Source of the DNA: Alteromonas ponticola
Lineage (GTDB): Bacteria > Pseudomonadota > Gammaproteobacteria > Enterobacterales > Alteromonadaceae
Assembly (NCBI RefSeq): GCF_012911815.1
Contig: NZ_JAATNW010000001.1
Coordinates: 1 to 64,000, forward strand
DNA length: 64,000 nt
Reading direction: 5' to 3'
Made by a program: the position numbers and the translations under genes
Shown: positions 1 through 12,000 of the stretch, piece by piece
Layout of the letters: every line of letters starts with the position of its first letter
How positions within the stretch are numbered: the first letter of the stretch is position 1
Notes under the pieces: generated by a model
Seen by the model: only the letters and a program-made list of their open reading frames with translations
The model's database searches: none
Told to the model about the DNA's origin: nothing

Positions 1-3000
1 AGTTTTGCGCCAAATCATTTACATAAATTGTGTTTGTTGCATCAGAAAACGCACCCGCAAAGGCTGGGTCATCTTGCATCAGCACTTTTGCTTCTACCGG
101 GTCAACGCCCATTTGTACAGCCACTTCATTGGCAAGTGCAGTATAAGCTGCTTGTTTCTGCTCAGGAGTGGCAGAGGCATCCCCTAACGTTGCAATATGC
201 TCAGCATTAGCCTCATTCTGCATAAAGTTTTTGGTTGCGGTGAAATAATCTTGCTTATTACCAATGTGCTCACGCAGTGAGCTTTCACCATCACCACTTC
301 CGGTTATAGAGACGCTTACCTTTAGTACATCTGCAACTGATTCACCCAAAATCTCAGTACGCTTCACATCTTCTTTAATCTGCGCCCTTCCCTCTTCACT
401 CAACAAACGATGGTCAACGGTTAAATCTATTTTGCCCTGCTGACGGTTTACGTCGTAAATCTCGTTGGTGGTGTTGGCGGCGTCACGGTTTAAACCAGCT
501 AACTCTGTTTCTTCACCACCCACAGTCACATTGCCTTCACCCACCGTTGCCATGGCTTTGCTTAAGCTTTGGCTGCTGTTGTTCTGATAGGCCGTATTGC
601 TGCTGTTGAGCTTGGTGTCGGTGCCACTTTCATTGTGTTTGGCATCGGCTGTCAGGCCGACATTGGCATTGATACTGGCGCTTTGACTGCTACTGTAGCT
701 GCGGTTGTTTAAATCGCTGTAGCTGATGGTGCCCGTGCTTAAGGTCAGCGCACCGTTGTCGTTACCGTTATTGTCCATGGCTGCAATAAGGGCACCAGTA
801 ATGGCGGTATTGCCGCTAACATCTACATTCACGTTGCCACCGGTGATACTGGATAGCACGGTTTCGGTGCTGTGATACCGGCTGTTACTGGCGTTTAGGC
901 CACCATTGACGCTGGCGGCGCCAGCACGGGTATCACCCAGGTTGCTTGCCGCCTTGGCCACCGCTTTGTGCACATCCAGGGTGTTGTTTTCACCGCCGGT
1001 ATTACCAAAGCCCATGCCTGCACTGATACCCATTCCTTTACTGCTGCCAGTGTAGCGGTTTTGCACCGATTCTAAGGTTAAGTTACCGCCAATGTTCATA
1101 TTCAGGCTGTCTTGGCCGTGCAGGTTGCCCCCGCTGATGGTGGCATCGCCGCTGGTTACCACATTCATGTGTTTGGCCGTTAAGCTGCTGTTGGTGTAAG
1201 TGGTGGCTTTATCCTGCTGTTCGTTGCTGCCCAGGCTGGCATTGATGGTGGGGCCGCCTGCGGCACCCCACAGGGTGTGGGCGATGGTTACATTGCCGTA
1301 TTGACTGCTGCTACGGCTTTGCTGGGTGTTTTGGCTGGCCGTGACGGAAAGCGTATCGGTCAGCACGTTAAAGCTGTTTTGTGCAGTTAATGCACTGCCT
1401 GAAATGTGGGTGCTGCCGCTTTGCCCTTGTGGGCCGGTGACAATATTAATGTTATTGGCATTCACCGTTGACCCGCGAGATGTGGTGCTGTGGGTGGTGC
1501 TGCTGGTTTGGTTGGCCGCAATATCCAGCTGCACGCCCGCATTAAACCCATAGGTGGCGGTACTTTGTGCCGCGGCGGCGGATTGTTGGGTCAGTAAGGT
1601 AATTTTACTGGTCAGGTTAGCCGCGGCGGTGGCCAGGCCTGCCTGATACCAGCTTTCATCACCTTTTACGTCATCCAGCAGGCCCTGTAATTCATTGACA
1701 TCGGCCTGAGTGAAACCTGGTTTACCTGCGGTCACATCGGCCTTAAGCTGGGCCAGTTGCCCTTCCAGTTGCGCGGTTTCTTTTTGGTAGCGGCGGTAGT
1801 CGGCCTCGGCCTGTTTTACCTGGTCTTTGGCGTCATCAACCGCTTTGGCGGCTTTGGCCACTTCCACAGCCTGATGTTGTACTACCACACTAAGCGTGGC
1901 ACTGCCGTGGGTTTCATCGTCTGTTTCAGCGAAGGTCTCTACCGTTTCAGTTACGCTGACATCACCCTGGGCAAAGAAATTAGCGGAGTCGTCAGCCGAA
2001 ATGTCAGAGCCCGCAATGGTAATATCACTGATGGAATCAAGCGTTACGCTGCCTTTAGCATTTATCTGACTGGCTTTGTATGTGGTGCTGTCAGTAGTGC
2101 GGTTGACTTCATCATAGCGGGCATCGGCTACTTTATAGGTCAGTTGGCCATTGTCGGTGCTAAACAGCTCATCCGGGCGTGAGAACCCTTCCATGGCGTC
2201 ACCAAAACTAACCCCCACCTGTTTATCGCTGGAATAGGTATGCTGGGTTTCTTTTGCGGCCAACACCTGTATGTCACCAATATCCGTGGTAACCGAAATG
2301 CTGTTATCGGCATTCAGGTTTGAGCCGATCACGGTAGCACGTCCCGCATCCACCACGATGTTGCCAGAGGCGTTTAGATTGGTGCTGTTGGCAGTGGTGC
2401 TTGCACTACCACTAATGTTTTCGGTAGTGGCGTACAAGCTGCCACCACTGAACAGGCCGCCAGATTGACTGCGAGACTCGCGCAAACTGCTTTCCTCGCC
2501 AGAAGCGATGAGTACTTCGTTAAAGGCGGTTAAGGCAATGTTATTAGCATCCAGATCACTGGCAATGATGCTCAGGTTATCCCCTGCATCCATGAAGATA
2601 TTGTTGCCCGCTGAAATAGTGCTGCCAGCGAGGAGATCATCCTGGGCCAATTCTTCTTTTGTCTTTGATTTAAAGCCGCCCAGACTGCTTTTGCTGGTAT
2701 GCGTAAATTCATCATCCTGATAAGTTGCGGCGGTTACAGCGATGTTGTCACCCATCGCTACCACGTTTTCAGAAGCATTGATGGTCGCAGCCGTTAGCGT
2801 AACGTCCCCTTGTCCTGATTGAATTATATTACCCTGCTCGTCTACGGACGCGTTTAACAGCACATTGGTAGCATCAATACCGGTACCTTGCACCTGCTCG
2901 TGCAGAGTTACCGACTCGGTGACTTTTTTCTTTAAAAATCCTTTTTCGGTCTTTTTATTGGCCGCATAATGGGATTCAACCACTGCATTCAGGTTCAACT

Positions 3001-6000
3001 GATTATCAGCTGACAAGCTGGCCGTTTTACCCGCACTAAACTGCGCCCCTTCAGACTCAAGATTATTACCTGCGTTAACGGTTAAATTCCCGCCCGCATT
3101 CAGACTGACTACATCAAAGGTGCGGTGCTCGGCTTTGTCGTACCCCCCTTTGAAGGTTCGGTCGTGCGCGTAAACGGTTTCAACGGTACCAAGCAGAACA
3201 TCGTTTCCAGCACTGAGGTTCATATCGCCTTTGGTGCTCAGCTGGCTGCCTTGTAAATCAAGGTTGTTGCCGGCCTCCATATTCAGACTGTCGGTTGACA
3301 CAATTTGTGGGGCGTCGCCAATTTCAGTGTAGGTGGTGGTATTGCCCTTTCTATCGGTCACGGTGTGATGGCTGAACTCGGTGCGGTTAATGATGTCGCC
3401 TTTGGCAGTTAAGCTCACCGCGCCGCCGCTGATCAGGCTCTGGTTAATAAGGTCACCGCCAGCATTTAAACTTAAGGTGTCGCTGCCGGTAAAGCTGCCC
3501 AGGTTGGTAATATCGCCTGCAATGTCTAACCATAGGTTTTTACTTTCCAGGGCCAGGGTGTTGGTGAAATCGCCGCCTAATTGCAGGCCCAATAAATTGT
3601 CGCTGTCAAAAAAGCCCAGGTTAGTCATATCCAGGCCGCGATCGCTGCGTAAAATCAGCCCTTCACCGCCTGCAATACCCCCATCTACGGTAAAGCCTTT
3701 TGCCGCGGTGATATCAATGGTACCGCCCGCGCTTAGGGTGACGCCATCAGCCATTAAGTCGTTGTGGCTGATGGCGGCATACAGGCTTTTTTGGCCTTCA
3801 TTAATCGCTTCGGCATCAAAGCCTAAGTCTTCGGTAAGCACGCGCATTTGTGCAGCCGTTAGAAATACATTCTGGCCAACCTGATGGGGGTTTTTGGGTG
3901 GCGTAAGGTGTTGCCCTGCCGCCAAATCATGCGGTGCATCTGGCTTAGTTTGCTCTGCCAGCATGCCCTGCTGATGGTCGATTTGCTGTTTAATGATTAA
4001 ATCAGGGTTGTGCTGACTTATGGTGTCCGGTGAAAGCGGCACGGCACTACCCTTGCCTGTATATTCACTTGGGATCGCCCCCGCCTGCCCCTGAGCAAAG
4101 TGAAGATCCGGGTTGATATTGGCAGGATCTGCGAATTGCCCTTGCTGACCTGCGTGAACCGCAGCATCATCAATGCCGGGCTGGCTGGCAATATACGCCT
4201 GAATGCGGGCTTCTTCCTGTTCACGCTGCTTTTTCACCTGCTCCTGGTTGGCGGCCGAATTGGCTGGAATAACCGTAGTGTTGCCATCGCTAACCTGGCC
4301 GTTGGCGTTAACGGCAGAGGCAGTATGCAATATTGCACCTTGCGTAAGGGTTGCTTCCACGTCGCTATTTGCGCCGTCTACTGTGGTGAGGCTTGCCCCT
4401 TGTGTCGGCGTATTGGTGTAATCTGTGGCTTGCTCATCGGCTGATAAGGCGGTTAATCCGGAGGATACCTGCTCGTTGGCCTCAGTACCGCGGCCAGCGC
4501 CAGTTCGCGTTTCAGCGCTGGTGCTTTCTTCAGTAGCCGCAGCTTTGGCTACCGTGACATTGTTGTTTTTGTCAAACGACGCGCTGCTGCCTTTTTCACC
4601 CGTTCCTTTACTGCCATTGGCGTTAGTGTTGACATGTTCACTGTCAGCGCTTGTTACCCCGTCAATAATCTCGACTTTATTTTTCAAATTGCCGTATATA
4701 TTGCCGCCAGCAGCAATGGTGCCGTAACTGCCTGCGCCGCCATAACTAACCTCTGAATAGGTGTCTATTACACGTTCACCGGTTTTATGTGGCGAGCCTG
4801 GCTCAGAGCAAAAATAATTGCCAAACCTATCAGTGGTGCCTTGCAGACAGTTAGCGGTCCAGGTTTCTTCAACTACAGTTACATCCGATTCATGTTTGTT
4901 CTGAGCGTTGATGTTAGTCAGGCTGGTACCCGACAAGGTTAAATTGTTGCCCGCCGAAATGGTGCTGTACTGGTTGGTAATAGTGCCATTGAGGGTCATA
5001 TTGCGACCCGATGATATCAACCCTTCCTGTCCATTCGCAGAAACACTGTATGACGTAGTCGCTCTATCTTCTCTATTGCGGGTTGATGTAAACTGGTTTG
5101 TAGTAGTGCCGCCACCTTCGTTTGAACCCCCTGTGTAAGACGATGAGTTTGTTGTTGCACCTTTTTTGTAGCTAAACGCGCCAGCATACTCATTTTTAAT
5201 GGTTCCGCTGATGCTTAAATCTCTTACCGCTGCAATTACCCCGCCCGTATTGGTAATAGTGCCGCCTTTCAACGTAGCGTTGGCGCTGGAATAAATGTTG
5301 GCGGTGTTGGTTACGTCTCCATCAATGGTAAGGTTGCTACCTGCAAACAACAGGTTTGAGTTGGTGATGTCGCTGTTAATATCCAGCGTGCCAGCAGATG
5401 CCAACGTGCCACTGTTAGTGGTAGTGCTGGCGTTGACGATCAGATCTGTATTTCCACTGACTGTCCCCCGGTTTACTAAACGGGTTAACGACAGGATGGT
5501 TTTATTGTCGGCACTGATGTTAGCGCCGCTGTTGTTGGTTAATGTGTTCGCAGTAACGCCTATGGTGCCTGAACTGGTCACGCTGCCTGAGTTAGTGATG
5601 TCGTTATCACTGCTTAGCTCTAGCGTATTGAGGGCGCTGAGTACCTCAGTGCTTTGAACGGTAATCTTGTTTTTACTGTGAACATCAACGTCCTGGCCGG
5701 TGATTCTCCCTACATTAATGCTGGTCACATTTACGTTAACTGTGCCGTCTGATTGGAGTTCGCCGTCCCGGTTGTCCAACGTTACCCCATCAACGTCTAC
5801 GCCTGTTTTGCCAGAGATTTTGCCACGGTTAGTTAGCGTTCCTGTGCTGTCGATATCTACCTTGCTATGGCTGCTTGTAATGGCGTTAAGGTTAGTAATG
5901 TTTCTGGCATTCACCGTTAACTGCGACTTGGACGAAATCACCCCTGAATTAGCAACACTGTTGCCACCGTTCAGGACCAGCATGCCGTTACTTTTTATCG

Positions 6001-9000
6001 CTGACGAATCCGTGCTGTTAGTGATAGAGCCGCCAGAAACCGTCAGCTTACCGGTGCCCTGATGGAGTATTTGGCCGCCGTTGTTATTCAATCCAGTGGT
6101 AGTTAGTGACAGGTTTTCGCCTTTCGAACCAATCAAGCCATTCTGGTTATACAGTGCGCCACTTTCGATACTGCTGGAGCCATAGCCTGTGGCAACAATG
6201 GTTCCTGAATTATTGGTGAGGGTTGCGTTAGTATCAATTTGATAATAACTGGCAGTGATGTCACCCCCCGTATTGTTCAGGTTGCCCTGAATGGCTGTGG
6301 TAAGTTTTCCTTCCGTGTTGATGATGCCGTTACGTTGATCGAGCTGGCCTGCACTGCTTAACGACAGTACGCCAGCGCCTTTATGCAGTATTTTGCCGTT
6401 GGCATTGTCCAGTTCGCCGGTCTGCGCAGAAATGAACAGATAATCGTTGGTCGACTGAATGGTACCGCCATTGTTATACAGGGTCGTTGCAGTGATGTCG
6501 GCGTTGCCTGCGCCAAGCGAAGTAATGGTACCATTGTTATTGTTAAGGACACCTGTGGTAACACTTAGATCATAGCCTTGTAAGCGCCCGGTATTAGTGA
6601 CCGCCCCGGTAGTGTTTATGGTGAGTTGTCCGTCACTTAACAAGCTCCCACCCTGATTGTTCAGCGCGCTGCTAATGAGCAAATCACCTTTAGTGTAAAG
6701 TTCACTGTTATTGGTGAAGGTGCCGTTGCTGTCGATGTGCATGCCCTGTTCAGCAAAGAGTTTGCCGCTACCGGAAACACTGTTTTTTAAGGTGGTGCTG
6801 CCCGCACTGGCGATGCTGCCATTGGCATTGTTGATACTGCCGGTTTCGCCTAATTTCAATACGCCAACGCCCGCGTGGATGATTTCACCGTGGTTGGTTA
6901 AGCTGCCTTTTACATCTACGTTTTGCGCGCTGCTATAAAGGGTGCCGCTATTGTTGAGTTGCGCGGTGTTAAGTTGAAAGCTGTCAGCCTGAGAATCTGC
7001 ATTGATGAGCACACCGCTGGCTTGGTTTTCCAGCGTTGTGCCACTAAAGCTGCTGGAATTACTTTCAATACGACCATTGTTTTTAAGTAAACTGAAATTT
7101 GCCGCGTTTACGCTATCGCTTGACCAGGTGCCAGTGTTAGTAATGCTGTTGGCATTAACCGAAGTGTTGTTTCCAGCATAAAACAAATTGCTGTTGTTTA
7201 GATGGTCTGCGCTAACGTTAAGGTTGTGACTGGCTGAAATGACCCCTTCGTTCGTTACGCTACCCGTGGGCGTTAACAGGGTAATAGTATTACCCAGCAG
7301 CGCCCCCTGAGCTTGATTGCTGACATCGCCATTAACATTTAGAAGCTGTTGTGCCTGAATATTACCCTGATTGATCAATTCATTACTGGTAATGTCTAAA
7401 TTCGCCGCCGCAGCAATAGTACCTGTGTTAGTCATCGCACCACTGTGTGAGAGGCTAAATGTGCCGTCTCCATAATGAATCAGTTGACCAGCCTGATTGG
7501 TCAAACTGGTTAACATCAGATCCCAGTTAAGGCCATGGCTGCCAATAATGCCTTGCGTATTGTTCAGACTGTTAACGTCTAACTGAAGTGCCTGATCCTG
7601 ACTGCCCAGCGCTAAAATCAGGCCCTGCTCATTAAGTAACGTTGGCGTGGCAAGTGATAATGTCTGGGTTTCGATAATGCCGTTTGTATTGGTCACACTC
7701 TCTTGTGCATTGGCTGTTAAATGGCCGTTTACCTGAATCATGCCCTGTGAATTATTAATTTGGGTGGCATCCAGGTGGGCATCTGCAGCCGCCAAAATAC
7801 TGCCTTGTGCGTTATTCAGCATTTCAGACCGCAATACCATATTTGCATTACTGGCCAGTTCGCCTGCGGAATTGTTAAGTGTTTGTGCGTCAATGCTTAA
7901 CGTACCATTGGTCTTGATCGCACCGGCATTGTCGTTATTCAGTACTCCTGAGACATTCAGTTGCACGTTATTTTCTGCCGACAGGTTGCCGTTGTGATTG
8001 TTGAGCGATGCTGCAGCCAGGTCGATTGCATTGCCTGCGTACAGGTTGCCAGCCATGTTGTCGACGTGATCTGCATCAATATGCAGATTGTTTGCGGCTT
8101 CAACTTTACCCTGAGCGTTGTTCACATCACCGGAAAGCAGAATATCTGCGTTACTGAGCACCTGCCCTTGCGTGTTATTATGCAATGTGGTGATAGATAT
8201 ATTGCCATCGCCTAGCTGCACGACATTGCCCGCAGCATTATTGAATTGGGTATATAAGAACAGGTTACCGCCATCACTTTGGATCAGGCCGTGTTGATTG
8301 TCAGTGGTGGCTGAATCAATTTGAAGTACCCCGGTAGTGCCGTAGCTGGCAATAAGCCCATCGGTGTTGATCACACGCTGCCCGTCAATAGTGACCTGTG
8401 TTCCAGAGACTTCGCCGCTGTTATTCAGTTCATCGGCGCTTAGCGTAACGGTTTCAGCTTGTACATAGGCACTGTTCAAAAACTGTTCGGTGATAGTCGC
8501 ATCAAGCTCAGTAGCGCTGATAGTGCTGTGGTTATCCAGCCGAGTCAGCGTAAGCTGCATGCGGCCGTCACCCGTCTGGCTTAGGATACCCTCTTCGGTA
8601 TTCAGCAGCGACTCTGCGTTAATGTGCATAGCACCCTGGCTGTGCAACACTCCCTGGGTGTTGTCAATGCTATCGGCTGTTGCGTTCAGCGCATTTTGCG
8701 CTTCAATAACCCCTTGCTGATTGGTTAACGTCGCGGTGCTTAATATGATATCTGCAGCACTGATGTGGCCCTGGTTGGTTAATTCTGCTGACGTGATCTC
8801 CAGAGTTCGCTGTGATTGAAGCTGTCCGTCAGTGGTAATTTCAAGCGTGTCGGCATTAATCGCTACATTCTGTTCACCGGCGATCACTCCATCTTGCAGC
8901 GCCAGATCGCCTGCGTTGACGGTTAATAGGTCTGCTGCGCTGTAAATACGCCCCTGCCCATTCGACAGGTCCGCTGTCGCCGTAACTGATGAGGTGATTC

Positions 9001-12000
9001 CAGCGCTCGAGATGGTGCCGTTACGGTTATCCAATGTTGATGTAGTAAGTACAAGAGCGTCGTCGGTGATCAGTTGCCCAAACTGGTTGTCGAAAGTACC
9101 AGCGTCAACCGAAACCGGTCCGACTGCCTGAATAATGCCTGCATTGTTGTCGGTGTCGCCATTTATTATCAGGCTGCTGGCGGTGAAAACACTGCCTTGA
9201 TGGTTATTTAAATGCGCTAAAGAAAGTACGCCCGTACCGGCGTGTGCAATGGCGCCATTGCGGTTGTCAAGATTGTCCTGAATCGTAAAGGTGTGGCTGT
9301 CACTTTGAATATGGCCGCTATTGGTAATGCCATTAGATGCTGCGATTACCAGTGCTTCGCCCTGGGTGTTCGTGGCTAGAATGCTACCTTGATTATTCAG
9401 AGTCGTACTGGAAAGTGTCGCGTTGCCCGCCTGAATATGGCCTTGATTAGTTAACGCTTCAGCGTTGACATACAAAGACGCTGACTGTAGGTCTCCCGTA
9501 TTCGTTAACGCAGCACTGTCGATATGCAGAGCACCCTCACTGACGATTTGACCATTGAGGTTGTCCAGGCTGGAGGTGGTTTGGATGTGAGACGTTGCTG
9601 CACCGGTAAGGGTGATGAAACCGTCGTTGTTAATCAGGCTGTCGGCAGAAAGTGAAGCACCGTCAGCACTTGCGATATCTCCTAAGGTGTTGTCTAAGGA
9701 TTCGCTGTTACTGATTAATTGTCCGGCAGTTTGAATGTTACCCTGCTGGTTATTCAACACACCAAGGACATCTAGCTGCAGTACGCCCGTGCCAAGGTGA
9801 GAGATTTGCCCCTGGGTGTTATCTAACTGCATGTCAGTTAGAGAAAAGCTTTCTCCGTGACTCTCGATATTACCGGCATTGCGGAGCGACTGAGCCTGAA
9901 TTGACAGCGCCTCTTGCGCTTCACCGGTTGCTAAAACGGTGCCCTGATTGGTAATGGTTGTTGCTGTTAGTGCAACCTGCGTACCTTCAATTATTGCTGT
10001 TGCGGCGTTATCAAGGGTTTCTGAAAGTACTTCGACGTGACTGCCACTGATCAGGCTATCGTCACCGTTAGTCATCGCTATGGTTTGAAGTGTCAGATCC
10101 TGGCTGCTTTCTATTACCCCTTTGTTGTTATTGATGCTGTCGGCCACAACTGTTAGGTTTGCTGCACTTATTATCCCGTTTGCGTTTTCAAGGGTGTCGG
10201 TGGTTATAGATAGCTCGCTGCCAGCTACTGCCCCGGTGTCATTATTAAGTCGGTCGGTTATTAGTGTCAGTTGCGTTGCTGCGGTAATATCGCCTTTCAC
10301 ATTATCAATATCAGAGGCTGTAAGTTGCAGTGAACCATTACTTTGCACCTTACCGTCGCTATTGTTAAGCGCGTTTTGAATATCTAATACCAGGCTGGCA
10401 TCATTTAACTGATTAATCTGACCTGCTTCGTTATTGATTGATTTTGCGGTTATGATGCTGTCAGCCGCGAACTGCAGCGTGCCTTCTGTATTGTTGATGT
10501 CATCAGCAATCGTCAGTGTCGTCACGTCAGTAGCTGAAAATTGAGAGATACCACTATTGACGTAACTGTCAGCGTTGATCTCAGTCTGTCCGTTAAACAC
10601 GATTGAGCCGTTATTAACAACTTCGCTGACATTTATCACGGTTGCCTGATTAAACGTACTTTGGGCATTATTTGCTAATTGCGCGGACAAATTAAAGGTA
10701 GCATTTCCTTCGGCAATAACGTTGCCACTTTCAAAATTAACACTTTGGCCAGAAACAGTCATAGCGCCTGAATCACCGACCTGGTGGAGCGTACCCTGGC
10801 TTTGGGTTAGCTGTTTCACTGTCAGCGTGGCGTTATTTGCCTGGATATATCCCGCGTTCGTCAAACTGTCTGAGTCAACGTTTAGCTTAGATGCGGTTAA
10901 ATTACCCTGGTTTGCAAAGAGAGGCATTGCAATGCTTGTCGTGTCGGCGTACAAGGCAGCATCAGCATGATTTTGCAGCGCTTTGGCGGCAATGTTGAGC
11001 GCTCCCTGGCTAACAATATTACCCTGATTGTCCAACTTATCGGACAGCGCAATGTGTATTTGAGCATCGTCTTGCCACTCACCCTGCAAGGTAACGCCGG
11101 ATAACATATCACCCTGTTGTACCAGCGAGTTTGCATTAAGCGTAATTGACTCTTTAGACGCGACTAAGCCTGTGTTAGTGACTTTTTCGGCAGCATTAAT
11201 ATTGACAGATTGACCATATACTGAACCTGTTGTCTGAATGCTATCGTTAACGGATGTTAATGCTAACTGGCCTTGCGCAACGGCGTCTTTGAGCTGCAAT
11301 TGGCCATCAACGCTAAGTTGCATATTCTCAGTGCTGCTGATTAAACCTTTACTACGCACACCTAAGCCAGCTTCTGTGCCGATAAGTTTAATTTTATTGG
11401 CGTACATGGCGCCCAGAGCTGAAGCATCAAGGGCAAATTCATAGGTTGAATCAGCGCCAGATTGCGCCGTACTGGTTTGGTGAGTGCCAGTTGCGAAATC
11501 ATAGCGATTGATGCCAGTAAGAATATTCAGCTCGTTGGCGTAAAGCGCGGCATTGAGCTTGATTGCGCGGGTTAAAATATCCAGCTGGTTCACATTTGAT
11601 GCGTTTAAGCCTGCGCCAGTGATCAGCACATCGCCTCCGCTGACACTGAGTCCGATCAGATTGCCGTTGTTTAACTCGGGCGTTCCAGTGGCTAACACGG
11701 TGCGGGGAATATTGATAAAGCCGCAGCCGTTACAAGTGATGCCGTTGGGGTTGGCAAGCACAAATTCAGCTGAGTTGCCTAAAACTTCAGTAAAGCCCCG
11801 CAATTGTGAACGATTAGCGCCAGTTATTTCAGCAAGAATGACGTTGGCCGACCCACCCGTCATGCGCCTGTTACCATCCGTCCAGCCGCCAATTATCGAA
11901 ATTGCTGGATCAAGCGAATTATTCAGGATCACGCCATCTGTGGTGACATTGTAATTAATAAACTGGTTGTGCGAGACGCCGCCCTGAGTAGGAGCGGCTA

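Noticed and set aside
1326..2182. Several rightward open frames opposite the tpsA reading frame.
   Set aside because: The low-complexity repeat coding on the other strand keeps antisense frames open; none has a signal of its own, and the minus-strand frame is continuous and clearly a TpsA.
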